Shown: positions 16,089 to 24,764 of the stretch, in pieces | Numbering within the stretch: position 1 is the first letter of the stretch | How the letters are laid out: each line of letters begins with the position of its first letter | Program-made: the position numbers and the translations under genes | Notes under the pieces: model-generated | Told to the model about the DNA's origin: nothing | Seen by the model: only the letters and a program-made list of their open reading frames with translations | Databases searched by the model: none | DNA from: Endoryza foliicola | Lineage (GTDB): Bacteria > Bacteroidota > Bacteroidia > Chitinophagales > Chitinophagaceae | Length of the DNA: 64,000 nucleotides | Reading direction: 5' to 3' | Assembly: GCA_965226965.1 (NCBI GenBank) | Contig: OZ245715.1 | Location: 4,092,001 to 4,156,000 of the forward strand

Positions 16089-18944
16089 CTATATCGCTTC
16101 ATCCACCAAAAACAAAATCGATTCGTAATTCTGTTGAACCGCTTCCGACATTGCGATTTCGCAAGTTTTAGTTGAGGAATAATAACCATCATACTTGCGC
16201 TGCTTCACTTCCATTGATTCAGCCATGGTAGCAGCTTCCGTTAATTCGGGGATCAAAAAGCCTCGGTCTCCCGCCATACCACAACAACCGGCAGTCAGCG
16301 GAACTGTTACCTGTGTTGCATAATGTTGGGCGATATTCAAAAACATGCCATCCGTTTTCATCTTTTTCAAACTACAAACCGGGTGCAGTACTACTGAGCG
16401 ATTCAAAGGTTTCGGACCTGTAATAGGCAATACACTGTTGTTTAAAAATTCAACGCTGTCTAAAATTGTCAGCTTATCAAACTTTTCTTGGTCTTCCGCA
16501 TTCAATACAGAACGCAAGTGCTTTAAGGTATAGGTACAGGAGCTCACGTCCATTACAATTGGCAAAACACCCTCTTTGCTCACCTCCCATAATTGTGAAA
16601 CGGTTTTATTAGCTGTATATTGATAAGCAGCACCAAATCCTTTAGAGGAAAAGATCTGACCACAGCAAGAACCGTGAATGTTCTCGGGTATCACTACGTC
16701 AATTCCCACTTTTTTACAGATACTCAAGAAAGTCTCCATTAAGTTTTTATCCTTACCCGAATACTTTCCCATCACCCTAGAAATGCAGGCGGGGAAATAA
16801 ACAATACTGCCTCTTCGCTCTAAATGTTTTACAACTGTTCCTGTTCTCAACTTCGAAGGAGGAGCTTGCAATTGCTCCGACCATAAAGGCATTGCTGGAA
16901 CCATCTTCTTCATCCCCTTGGTCAAACTCACCATGGCTTTTTTTCCAAAAACGGCATTGACACCGGATCCCAATTTCAAACCTATTCTTACAACTGATTC
17001 AACCTTTCCAAAATGCTTGGCCACTCGAAGCGCCCATTTATTGGCCGCAGCCGAATGATTCTCTCTGCGAAGGCGCTTTACCAAATCGCCCGTATTGATA
17101 TCTACCGGACAAGCCGTGGCGCACATTCCATCTACCGCACAAGTATCCGTTCCATCGTATTGATATTGCTGGAGCAAAGTCTCGTACTCTCTTGTTTTAC
17201 CTTCTTGGCGCAAATTTTCCAACACACGTCTGATCACAATTCTTCGTCTAGGTGTAGCTGTTAAATCTCTACTCGGACAAACATGTTCACAAAACCCGCA
17301 CTCAATGCATCGATCTACTTCTTCCTCTACAACGGGAAGTTTTTTTAAATGCTGTATATGTGCATCTTTACTTTCATTTATGATTACGCCGGGGTTCAAT
17401 AAGTTACGGGGGTCGATCACTTGTTTCAATCGCTTCATGATCTCGTAAGCTTCTTCACCCCATTCAGTTTCAACGAATGGTGCCATGTTTCTACCGGTAC
17501 CATGTTCGGCTTTCAAAGTACCATTGTGTTTGTTTACTACCAGTGATACAACATCTTGAATAAATCGATCGTATCGGTCAATTTCCTCCGGTGTATTGAA
17601 ACTTTGGGTTACCACAAAATGGATGTTTCCATCTTTGGCATGTCCGAAAATAATAGCATTATGGTATTCGTATGTTTTGAATAAGTGGTGCAGATCGTGA
17701 ATGGCAGCGCCTAAGCTTTCAACAGGAAAAGCCACATCTTCCAATACTACGGTGGTTCCTTTCGCCCGAACTGCACCTACTGCGGGAAACATTCCCTTAC
17801 GAATTTTCCAATAGAATTGTTGAATTGCAGTATCTGTTGTGAATTCAGGAGTTTGCACTAATTGAAATGCCGAGGCTACTTGCAGGCAGTTCGATACGCG
17901 CTCTTCCAAAACTTGATTTGAGGACTCTTGAAATTCTACTAATAAAGCCGCAGCAGTATCGGGAAGTGTTTTTATGATGGGAGGAATTCCTTCCATTGCT
18001 TCTACTGAGCGAAGTGAAGCTCGGTCCATCAATTCAACCGTCATGGCTCCCGCCTCTTTCAACGGTACAATTGCTTTACATGCTTCGTAGATATCGGGGA
18101 AGTAAAACAATGCAGTAGCTTTATGGGGATAGTCGGGAACCGTTTGCATCACTGCTTCAGCAATGAAAGCAAGGGTACCTTCCGCTCCTATCAACAAGTG
18201 CGCAAGAATATCGAGTGGATGTTCAAAATCAACAAAAGCATTCAATGAATACCCAACGGTGGTTTTGGTTTGGTATTTCTTTCTGATTTTATCGAAGAGG
18301 GCGGTGTTTGAATGAATCTGCGCTTTAATATCAAGCAGTGTTTGCGCGATCTCGGAACAATCTTGTTCAAAACGTGTGTAATCGTCCTTTAGTTCCGTTG
18401 AGAAACGTTTACCATCGGGTAAAACAAAGCGAATGTATTGTGTGGTATGATACGAATTCTGAGCAACACCACAGCACATTCCGCTGGCATTGTTGGAGAG
18501 AATGCCACCCATCATAGCAGCATTGATACTCGCCGGATCGGGACCGATTTTTCGTTGATACTTTTTAAGATAGGCATTTACCATTGCGCCGGTGATACCT
18601 GGTTGCACACGAACCAATTGAGATTGGTTTTCAATGGTACATTTTTTCCAATACTGACTTAAGTCAACCAAAATACCATCCGTAATACACTGCCCTGAAA
18701 GCGAAGTTCCTCCTGCACGAAACACGATGGGAATATTTTTCTCAGAAGAGAACTGAAACAACTGTATGATTTCTTCTTCGGAAACCGGCAGCACCACTGC
18801 CTTTGGAAGCAAGTAATAAAATCCGGCATCCGCCGCAAACGACACCAAATCAATATATCGATCTCGAATTCTTTCTTTTGGAATGATCGTATTCAACGCT
18901 GCTATCATATCAAAAAAATCGATCATGGAAGCACACGACTTCAT
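16089..18944 (-). CDS. FAD- and (Fe-S)-binding 2-hydroxyacid dehydrogenase (D-lactate/D-2-hydroxyglutarate type)
   Basis: 951 residues combining a flavin part and an iron-sulfur part, as in YdiJ-like and D-lactate dehydrogenase fusions. N-terminal FAD_binding_4 domain with AGGTSLSGQ and a glycine-rich GILSNNASGM region, then an FAD-oxidase C domain. It is followed by a [4Fe-4S] motif CIECGFCEHVCP, a second cysteine motif CAVDGMCATACP, and two CCG-type motifs (CCGQ, CCGM) near the C-terminus. Membrane-associated oxidation of a D-2-hydroxyacid feeding electrons to quinone is likely. It may use the hydroxyacid product of the neighbouring sugar-acid operon. The start could be one of the Mets six or twelve codons inside. 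Confidence 0.88.
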   Translation of the reverse strand: MKSCASMIDFFDMIAALNTIIPKERIRDRYIDLVSFAADAGFYYLLPKAVVLPVSEEEIIQLFQFSSEKNIPIVFRAGGTSLSGQCITDGILVDLSQYWKKCTIENQSQLVRVQPGITGAMVNAYLKKYQRKIGPDPASINAAMMGGILSNNASGMCCGVAQNSYHTTQYIRFVLPDGKRFSTELKDDYTRFEQDCSEIAQTLLDIKAQIHSNTALFDKIRKKYQTKTTVGYSLNAFVDFEHPLDILAHLLIGAEGTLAFIAEAVMQTVPDYPHKATALFYFPDIYEACKAIVPLKEAGAMTVELMDRASLRSVEAMEGIPPIIKTLPDTAAALLVEFQESSNQVLEERVSNCLQVASAFQLVQTPEFTTDTAIQQFYWKIRKGMFPAVGAVRAKGTTVVLEDVAFPVESLGAAIHDLHHLFKTYEYHNAIIFGHAKDGNIHFVVTQSFNTPEEIDRYDRFIQDVVSLVVNKHNGTLKAEHGTGRNMAPFVETEWGEEAYEIMKRLKQVIDPRNLLNPGVIINESKDAHIQHLKKLPVVEEEVDRCIECGFCEHVCPSRDLTATPRRRIVIRRVLENLRQEGKTREYETLLQQYQYDGTDTCAVDGMCATACPVDINTGDLVKRLRRENHSAAANKWALRVAKHFGKVESVVRIGLKLGSGVNAVFGKKAMVSLTKGMKKMVPAMPLWSEQLQAPPSKLRTGTVVKHLERRGSIVYFPACISRVMGKYSGKDKNLMETFLSICKKVGIDVVIPENIHGSCCGQIFSSKGFGAAYQYTANKTVSQLWEVSKEGVLPIVMDVSSCTYTLKHLRSVLNAEDQEKFDKLTILDSVEFLNNSVLPITGPKPLNRSVVLHPVCSLKKMKTDGMFLNIAQHYATQVTVPLTAGCCGMAGDRGFLIPELTEAATMAESMEVKQRKYDGYYSSTKTCEIAMSEAVQQNYESILFLVDEAI

Positions 18945-19204
18945 GCATCTTAATGCATTAAAATTAATTTTTTTCTTCTAGGATGAATAAGAATTCTCTT
19001 GATTATGCTTGATTGTGTTGACTAAATTTCAGTGCACCAACAAAATCTGTTTGAATACAAAAGTCAGTATACAATCGCCACCAAAGTGCTCCTCTACAAA
19101 TCCCCTCTCTCCAAACCTTTCCTGTGGACCTGAAGGTCAATACTTCTATATGTAGAAATTGAATAAGGCGATCAATTCCCGATAAGTTTATTCCACCCCA
19201 CTAT

Positions 19205-19680
19205 GGTAATCCTATTCCTAATCAACCTCCTCCTTCTAATCCTAGCCAATAAATCGACGGCGGACCTAAAATTCAATCATTCCTCATTTTTAAGGATAGT
19301 TGCTAGTATTCCAATTTTCTTATTCCAACCCACACAGGTAATCCTATCCCTAATCAACCTCTTCCTTCTAATCCTAGCCAATAAATCGACGGCGGACCTA
19401 AAATTCAATCATTCCCTATATTAACGGAGAGTGGCTAATATTCCAATTAACTCATTTCAATCCACAAACGTAATCCTATCCCTAATCAAGTTCCTCTCCT
19501 TCTAATCCTAGACAATTAATCGACGGCGGACCTAAAATTCAATCATACCCTATTTTAAAGTAGAGTGACTTCTGTTCAAATAAATCCATTCCAGCCCACA
19601 ATGGTAATCCTATCCCTAATCAACCTCTTCCTTCTAATCCTAGCCCTAATCAACCTCCTCCTTCTAATCCTAGCCAATAA
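19205..19680. repeat. 132-bp tandem direct repeat, about 3.6 copies
   Basis: Units begin at 19205, 19337, 19469 and 19603 with (G/C)GTAATCCTAT(T/C)CCTAATCAA, giving periods of 132, 132 and 134 bp. Each of the first three contains CTTCTAATCCTAG, then a very well conserved GACGGCGGACCTAAAATTCA core, and a more variable tail. The fourth is truncated and has an internal duplication of its CCTAATCAACCTC...CCTAGCC part. It ends just before the terminator hairpin of the tRNA operon. Confidence 0.9.
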
Positions 19681-19683
19681 GAA

Positions 19684-19709
19684 AGCGCCTCTTCTTTCGA
19701 AGAGGCGCT
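19684..19709 (-). terminator. Terminator hairpin after tRNA-Pro
   Basis: Perfect 11-bp stem AGCGCCTCTTC / GAAGAGGCGCT with a 4-nt loop, 10 bp beyond the 3' end of tRNA-Pro on the minus strand, followed by a short T-rich stretch. Confidence 0.7.
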
Positions 19710-19719
19710 CTGTACGTTG

Positions 19720-19793
19720 TCGGGAAGACAGGATTCGAACCTGCGACCCCCTGGTCCCAAACCAGATGCGCTACCGGCCTGCGCTACTTCCCG
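19720..19793 (-). tRNA. tRNA-Pro (anticodon TGG)
   Basis: The minus strand folds into a complete cloverleaf: acceptor CGGGAAG / CTTCCCG, anticodon stem CTGGT / ACCAG with loop TTTGGGA (anticodon TGG), and T arm GCAGG-TTCGAAT-CCTGT. The discriminator is A, and CCA is not encoded. It is the second gene of a two-tRNA transcript. Confidence 0.93.
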
Positions 19794-19808
19794 TACCTAA
19801 TCAAAAAC

Positions 19809-19902
19809 TGGCGGTGAGGGAGGGATTCGAACCCTCGGTACGGCTTTAAGGCCGTACGACGGTTTAGCAAACCGTTGATTTCAGCCACTCATCCACCTCA
19901 CC
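19809..19902 (-). tRNA. tRNA-Ser (anticodon GCT)
   Basis: Minus strand: acceptor GGTGAGG / CCTCACC, discriminator G and encoded CCA, anticodon stem ACGGT / ACCGT with loop TTGCTAA (GCT). A long variable arm built on GTACGGC / GCCGTAC is diagnostic for serine, and the T arm is GAGGG-TTCGAAT-CCCTC. Lies 15 bp upstream of tRNA-Pro. Confidence 0.93.
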
Positions 19903-19959
19903 GTCTGAGTGTTTTTGCTGAAATGGTTGATAATCAACCAAGCCCCGTTTAAGGGACGG

Positions 19960-19967
19960 CAAAAATA
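19960..19967 (-). promoter_or_regulatory. Candidate -7 element of the tRNA-Ser/tRNA-Pro operon (TATTTTTG)
   Basis: Minus strand TATTTTTG matches TAnnTTTG. It lies about 58 bp before the 5' end of tRNA-Ser. A TTTG occurs further upstream (19980-19983) but at shorter spacing than the usual -33 element. Confidence 0.35.
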
Positions 19968-20010
19968 AGCCATCTCTTACAAATCGCCAATCCTTTTTTG
20001 AACTATTCTT

Positions 20011-20044
20011 AAAAAAAATCCCGATCCACTTTTGTGATCGGGAT
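20011..20044 (-). terminator. Rho-independent terminator of dnaA
   Basis: Minus strand: 9-bp perfect stem ATCCCGATC / GATCGGGAT, 9-nt loop, then eight T, 20 bp after the dnaA stop. Confidence 0.85.
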
Positions 20045-20063
20045 TCCTCTATTTCTTTAGGCC

Positions 20064-21497
20064 TTACATAGCGGCCAATTGAACTTTTTGTTGCAATTCC
20101 ATCACACTCTCTCTAAACGTACTGTCGGTATCCATCAAATCTTTTACTGTTTGACAAGAGTGAATTACCGTAGTATGGTCTCTTCCACCAAAGTGTTCGC
20201 CAATTGTTTTCAAGGAATTCTTTGTGAACGCTTTTGCCAAATACATTGTAATCTGACGCGCCTGAACAATCTCTCTCTTCCTGGTCTTCTGCAATAACTT
20301 GTCGTACGGTACATCAAAGTACTCGCACACCATCTTTTGAATCGTTTCGATGGTGATCTCTTTACTACTGGTTTTTACAAAATTTCTAAGCACGCGTTTT
20401 GCCAAATCTAGGTCTATTTCTCTCTTATTAAGCGAAGATTGTGCCAACAATGAGATCAATGCACCTTCCAATTCGCGTACATTCGAACTGATATTATAAG
20501 CCAGGTATTTTACTACTTCCTTAGGCATGTCCAAGCCGTCGTTTTTCATCTTACGCTCCAAAATCTCAATTCTGGTTTCGTAATCGGGCAATTGCAAGTC
20601 AGCACTTAAACCCCAACGGAAACGACTGAGCAAACGCTCCTGAACACCTTCTAAATCTTTTGGACTTTTATCAGAAGTCAAAATCAATTGCTTACCACTC
20701 TGATGCAAGTGGTTGAAGATAGCGAACAATGCATCTTGCGACTTTTCAGCTCTGTTGAAGAACTGTACATCGTCAATGATCAACACATCTACCAACTGGT
20801 AAAAATGAATAAAATCATTGATAGCATTGTTTCTACTATGATCTTGGAATTGATTGATGAATTTCTCAGAACTCACATACAATACCACTTTATTCGGGTG
20901 CAAACGCTTGGTTTCATTCCCAATGGCCTGCGCCAAGTGGGTTTTGCCCAAACCAACACCACCATATATCACGAGTGGATTGAATGAACTGGCACCCGGC
21001 TTCTCTGCTACCGTTTTTCCGGCTCTGCGAGCCACGCGGTTACAATCTCCCTCAATAAAATGATCGAAAGTGTAGATCGGATTCAACTGAGAATCGATCT
21101 GCATCTTTTTCAAGCCCGGAATCACAAACGGATTCTTAACCGGATTATTTATTATTAAAGGAAAGTCCATTTCGTTATTTGCAAAAGTTTTGTACCCATA
21201 TGCAGGTACGTCCATCGTTAAAGGCTTGTTCTGATGATTTCCACTGTCTACCATGATCCGATATTCCAAACGCGCCTCTTTACCTAATACTCTCCGCAAA
21301 GTCTTTGCCAATAAATTTACATAATGCTCTTCCAAGTACTCATAAAAGAACTGACTGGGTACCTGAATTACTAAAACATTACTTTTTAATTCAACCGGCT
21401 TAATTGGTTCGAACCATGTCTTGAAATGCTGCCATTCCACAATGTCTTTAATAACATCCAAACAATTACTCCAAACTTTTTCTAGTGTCTTAGCCAT
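20064..21497 (-). CDS. dnaA: Chromosomal replication initiator protein DnaA
   Basis: 477 residues, full length. Domain I (1-85) is the helicase/DnaA interaction domain; a short linker follows. Domain III is the AAA+ ATPase with Walker A GGVGLGKTH (179-187) and Walker B LIIDDVQFF (from residue 239). The C-terminal domain IV carries the DNA-binding signature GGRDHTTVIHS. Initiates replication by binding DnaA boxes at oriC. dnaN is not adjacent, as is common in Bacteroidota. It is preceded by about 600 bp of very AT-rich sequence and followed by its own terminator and the tRNA pair. Confidence 0.98.
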   Translation of the reverse strand: MAKTLEKVWSNCLDVIKDIVEWQHFKTWFEPIKPVELKSNVLVIQVPSQFFYEYLEEHYVNLLAKTLRRVLGKEARLEYRIMVDSGNHQNKPLTMDVPAYGYKTFANNEMDFPLIINNPVKNPFVIPGLKKMQIDSQLNPIYTFDHFIEGDCNRVARRAGKTVAEKPGASSFNPLVIYGGVGLGKTHLAQAIGNETKRLHPNKVVLYVSSEKFINQFQDHSRNNAINDFIHFYQLVDVLIIDDVQFFNRAEKSQDALFAIFNHLHQSGKQLILTSDKSPKDLEGVQERLLSRFRWGLSADLQLPDYETRIEILERKMKNDGLDMPKEVVKYLAYNISSNVRELEGALISLLAQSSLNKREIDLDLAKRVLRNFVKTSSKEITIETIQKMVCEYFDVPYDKLLQKTRKREIVQARQITMYLAKAFTKNSLKTIGEHFGGRDHTTVIHSCQTVKDLMDTDSTFRESVMELQQKVQLAAM

Positions 21498-22195
21498 TAT
21501 TCTATAAGCAGTTTAAAATGCTCTTTATTAAGGTTGTGTATTTACGGATTTTCCAAAGGATTTTCTACTGCTTGAAACATTGCAAAAAAATGTTGCAGGG
21601 GGGCGAATATCAAAATTTTTATTCGAAAAAAAAATTTTTTATTCACCTTATTTTGACTGTTTGTGAAAAACATTTTTTTGAAAAAATCAATCGCTTTGTT
21701 TCATTCAGTCTTTCGACCTTTTTTTGAACAAATTCGATTTCTTGTTCCACGAAAAATAAAATTTTTCCACGACAGAAACCGCCACCACTCTGCATTTAAC
21801 CAGGTTTGCTACTAAAGAAAGGAAGCCTTGAATAGGGGTAAAGATTGAATCCGAAAAAAATCTTCATCAAAAAAAATATTCAACTATTGTATTTCGGAAT
21901 TTTTCCTTATACAACTCAATCCATTATTCGAACCATCCACATTTTCGGATTGATATACCATCGCGCTCAAGGTAACAAACAAATCGATTCAAGAACCTTT
22001 TTTGAAATATTTTTTTCTCCTAGTTTTTGAAGTTTTCAACTAACGAAAATTAGGTTTTGGAAGTCTTATTTTGTTAACCCCTAACTACCACTTTTTTACG
22101 TGTTTCTACTCCCCATTTACCCCAGTTTCATCCATTTAAAATATTTTTGCTACTTTAACGGTCAAGAATTTTCTTTGTACTGCAAAACTACTATT
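21498..22195. other. AT-rich region upstream of dnaA, no gene
   Basis: About 700 bp between dnaA and the barrel gene, with long A and T runs and short palindromes such as CGAATA...TATTCG near 21604. It must hold the dnaA promoter. I searched for the consensus DnaA box TTATCCACA on both strands and found only partial matches (for example CATCCACA near 21937 and TTTTCCACG near 21765), so an origin is not supported. Confidence 0.5.
22142..22149 (+). promoter_or_regulatory. Candidate -7 element (TATTTTTG) of the outer-membrane barrel gene
   Basis: TATTTTTG fits TAnnTTTG and lies 46 bp before the chosen ATG at 22196. It argues against the longer frame that begins at 22100, whose start would lie upstream of this element. 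Confidence 0.4.
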
Positions 22196-22780
22196 ATGAG
22201 AAAACTATTGTTTGCCGTGGCACTGCTATTGGCCGCTAACTTCGCCCATGCTCAAAAACCCTTGGGTTTTAAGTTAGGTGTCAATTTGTCCCAAACGCCC
22301 TCCTCAAATGTCAAAACAAGTGACTATTCTTTAGTGAAAGCCGGATTTCAAGCAGGCTTAACATATCAATTACCTATTTCAGCTTCCTTTGGATTTCAAA
22401 CAGAGCTGGTATACAATTACCAATCCTCTCGCGAAAACTATTACGGCTCCGATTTACGTCTTACCTACCTTCAGGTTCCGGTTTTGGCGCAATTCACCCC
22501 AAAGAATGCCAAAGTGAAGTTTTATGCAGGCCCTCAAGTGGGTTTCCTTCAAAAAGGTGTTTATAAAAAAGATGGCCAAAAAGCCATCTCCCGAAATGGC
22601 GATTTCAACCAAACCGATTTCGGTGCTGCTTGGGGCGTAGCTACCCTGCCTTCTAAATCAGGTTTCAGTGTAGATTTTCGCATGTACAATGGTCTTACCA
22701 ATGTATTCAAAGCTACTTACGACAATGGAACCAGAAGCAGAAACAATGTTTTCAGCATCTCTCTAGGCTATCGTTTCTAA
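22196..22780 (+). CDS. Outer-membrane beta-barrel protein (porin-like, OMP_b-brl type)
   Basis: 194 residues from the ATG at 22196, chosen because it begins a clean signal peptide (MRKLLFAVALLLAANFAHAQ). The longer frame from 22100 adds an implausible N-terminus. The mature part alternates polar and hydrophobic residues (KLGVNLSQ, AGFQAGLTYQLP, FGFQTELVYNYQ) and ends in SISLGYRF with C-terminal Phe, typical of a small eight-stranded barrel. Bacteroidota carry many such outer-membrane proteins of unknown function. It is a single-gene unit with its own promoter element and terminator. Confidence 0.87.
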   Translation: MRKLLFAVALLLAANFAHAQKPLGFKLGVNLSQTPSSNVKTSDYSLVKAGFQAGLTYQLPISASFGFQTELVYNYQSSRENYYGSDLRLTYLQVPVLAQFTPKNAKVKFYAGPQVGFLQKGVYKKDGQKAISRNGDFNQTDFGAAWGVATLPSKSGFSVDFRMYNGLTNVFKATYDNGTRSRNNVFSISLGYRF

Positions 22781-22797
22781 TACTTAAGAATATTTTC

Positions 22798-22832
22798 AAA
22801 AAAGCCCTTTAGCAATGCTGAGGGGCTTTTTT
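22798..22832 (+). terminator. Terminator of the barrel gene
   Basis: AAAAAAGCCC...GGGGCTTTTTT hairpin with an inner AGC/GCT pairing, 18 bp after the stop. A and T runs on both sides would allow action in both directions. Confidence 0.8.
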
Positions 22833-22878
22833 GTTTTTAACAGCGCTCAACTTGCTGTTCTTGATTATTTTTCTTCTT

Positions 22879-23164
22879 CACCGCAGCGGTGCAGCGCCCT
22901 TCGACTCAACCTTCGGTTGGCTCAGGACAGGCTCGCAGCGTTTTCGCAGCGCCGAAAGTTTCTCTGTATTTCCTCCATCTTCCCTCCTCCCTTCTGTATT
23001 CCGGCTGTTCCATTATTAATTATTAATTGATTTATTATTAAATAATTCCCCCTGTTCCTCTTCCTCTTCTTTCTCCGTATTTCCTCGCTCCTCGTCTCCT
23101 CTCATCCTCGTTCCCGCTCTCCGGCTGTTCCATTATTAATTCTTAATTATTAATTATTAATTAT
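22879..23164. repeat. Composite dispersed repeat (GC-rich part, pyrimidine-rich part, AT-rich part, two copies)
   Basis: 22879-22955 is the GC-rich part (GCAGCGGTGCAGCG, CCCTTCGACTC...GGCTCAGG, CGCAGCGTTTTCGCAGCGC). At 23001-23029 comes CCGGCTGTTCCATTATTAAT with the TTATTAATT tail. At 23060-23164 a second copy follows, with the pyrimidine-rich CTCGTCTCCTCTCATCCTCG part, CCGGCTGTTCCATTATTAAT and a longer AT tail. No gene is present in the 430-bp gap. The same modules recur at 24762, 28555, 36895, 49420, 50003, 55585 and 56483. Confidence 0.85.
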
Positions 23165-23174
23165 CCCTCCCTAC

Positions 23175-23182
23175 TATCTTTG
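23175..23182 (+). promoter_or_regulatory. Candidate -7 element (TATCTTTG)
   Basis: TATCTTTG matches TAnnTTTG, 31 bp before the ATG of the flavoprotein gene and directly after the composite repeat. No clear TTTG at -33; the upstream sequence is the AT tail of the repeat. Confidence 0.45.
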
Positions 23183-23213
23183 TATTGAATTTTCAGGCAA
23201 ACTCCCTGACATC

Positions 23214-24764
23214 ATGCAAAAACAACTCAGCCTTAAACTGAAGCCGCAAGAAGCCGCTTCTTCCTCAGCCATCATTAAGCTGGCCGCCGCAGAAATGGGC
23301 GTTCCCGCCAGTCAGATAACCGGATTTCAGAAAATACGACAATCGCTCGACGCGAGAAGCAAACAAATCTGGTTCCTGCTCACAGTAAATGTATTCGTGA
23401 ACGAACCTTTCCATGAACGTCCGCTTCAAAGCTTGGAGTTCCCTAAACTAAGCCCGCAGGCAAAAAGAGTGATTGTAGTTGGTGCAGGGCCCGCAGGGCT
23501 ATTTGCGGCATTAAAGCTTTTAGAAAAAGGAATCAAACCAATTGTAATTGAACGGGGGAAAGAAGTAAGAGCACGCCGCCGCGATCTCGCTCAACTCAAT
23601 AAAGAAGGAATCGTAAACCCCGATAGCAATTATTGCTTTGGTGAAGGAGGTGCAGGTACCTATAGCGATGGGAAACTCTATACCAGAAGCAGCAAAAGAG
23701 GAGACATCAACCGAATCCTATCGATTTTGGTTCAATACGGCGCCGACCCTAGAATTTTATACGAAGCACATCCGCATATTGGGACCAACAAACTCCCACA
23801 CATCATTACCACCATTCGAGAAGCTATTATTCAAAACGGTGGTGAAGTTCATTTTAACACTAAACTATCGCATTTCAATCTTTCAAATTCATTGATCACC
23901 GGCATCGAAACCAATAACGGCACTATTGATGGAGAGGCTGTGATTCTCGCTACCGGACACTCAGCACGAGATGTATTCGAGTTGTTAGCAAAACAAAACA
24001 TTGCAATAGAAGCAAAGCCCTTCGCACTCGGTGTGCGCATCGAGCATCCACAAGAACTGATTGATCAGGTACAATACCATTGCTTATCAAGAGGAGAATA
24101 CCTTCCTCCTGCATCGTATAGTTTAGTAGAACAAGTAAACGGTAGAGGGGTATTCAGTTTTTGTATGTGCCCGGGTGGAATTATTGCTGCGGCAGCCACT
24201 GCCCCCAATGAAATTGTAGTAAATGGATGGTCGCCCTCTAAGCGCAACAATCCTTTCGCGAATTCCGGAATGGTAGCCGCAGTGAATGCACCCGATTACG
24301 AACACTTGGTAAAGAAATTCGGTCCACTTGCAGCCCTTCAATTTCAAAAAGAAGTAGAACAAAAAGCTTTTCAATATGGCGGAGGAAATTTAGTTGCACC
24401 CGCACTCCGCATGGTCGACTTCAGTGAAAATAAACTTTCTACTACCCTTCCGGAATGTTCTTATCACCCGGGGGTTAAATCAGCTCCTTTAAAAGAAGTA
24501 TTGCCCCCTTTTGTAGCCCAAGCATTAGGAGAAGGTTTCAAGGCATTTGGAAGAAAAATGCGTGGCTATTATACCAATGAGGCAATTGTGGTAGCCACCG
24601 AATCGCGCACCTCCTCACCTGTTCGCATCCCAAGAGATCCTAACAGCTTGCAACACCCGCAAATACCCAATCTCTTCCCGTGCGGCGAAGGCGCCGGATA
24701 TGCAGGAGGAATTGTAAGTGCAGCGATGGATGGGGAGCGAGTGGCGGAAGCAATAAGTAATTAA
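23214..24764 (+). CDS. FAD-dependent dehydrogenase, COG2509 type
   Basis: 516 residues. A short N-terminal domain of about 85 residues precedes the FAD-binding Rossmann motif VVGAGPAGLFAALKLLEKG (about residues 93-111). Next come FGEGGAGTYSDGKLYTRS, a strongly conserved block of this uncharacterised family, and a C-terminal FAD-contacting segment GEGAGYAGGIVSAAMDGERVA. Cytosolic. The family is widespread but its substrate is not established. The stop codon TAA and the preceding Asn codon lie at the start of a TAATTAAGAATTAATAATT repeat, so the last residues may come from that element. Confidence 0.88.
   Translation: MQKQLSLKLKPQEAASSSAIIKLAAAEMGVPASQITGFQKIRQSLDARSKQIWFLLTVNVFVNEPFHERPLQSLEFPKLSPQAKRVIVVGAGPAGLFAALKLLEKGIKPIVIERGKEVRARRRDLAQLNKEGIVNPDSNYCFGEGGAGTYSDGKLYTRSSKRGDINRILSILVQYGADPRILYEAHPHIGTNKLPHIITTIREAIIQNGGEVHFNTKLSHFNLSNSLITGIETNNGTIDGEAVILATGHSARDVFELLAKQNIAIEAKPFALGVRIEHPQELIDQVQYHCLSRGEYLPPASYSLVEQVNGRGVFSFCMCPGGIIAAAATAPNEIVVNGWSPSKRNNPFANSGMVAAVNAPDYEHLVKKFGPLAALQFQKEVEQKAFQYGGGNLVAPALRMVDFSENKLSTTLPECSYHPGVKSAPLKEVLPPFVAQALGEGFKAFGRKMRGYYTNEAIVVATESRTSSPVRIPRDPNSLQHPQIPNLFPCGEGAGYAGGIVSAAMDGERVAEAISN

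Larger units (their letters stand above)
18945..19720. other. Intergenic region with tandem repeat, no gene
   Basis: About 775 bp between the FAD/Fe-S dehydrogenase and the tRNA pair. The first 250 bp are plain AT-rich sequence that should hold the dehydrogenase promoter. The rest is filled by the 132-bp tandem repeat and the hairpin after tRNA-Pro. Frames across the repeat encode only repetitive Leu/Ile-rich peptides and are not considered genes. Confidence 0.6.

Noticed and set aside
19205..19680. CRISPR array
   Set aside because: The unit is 132 bp and the parts between conserved cores are similar to one another, not unique spacers; no cas genes are nearby.
19203..19849. Frames encoding repetitive LINLLLLILANK-type peptides
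   Set aside because: They follow the 132-bp DNA repeat and run into the tRNA genes; composition is an artefact of the repeat, with no family resemblance.
19720..19902. tRNA pair as an integration site of a genomic island
   Set aside because: No integrase and no duplicated tRNA 3' end seen in the window; the nearby tandem repeat does not match the tRNA sequence.
21498..22195. Replication origin (oriC) next to dnaA
   Set aside because: AT-rich, but no cluster of TTATCCACA-type boxes on either strand; dnaA is not always at oriC in Bacteroidota. A whole-genome GC-skew plot would decide.
22100..22195. N-terminal extension of the barrel protein
   Set aside because: The signal peptide and promoter element fit the ATG at 22196; the extension is not a plausible export signal.
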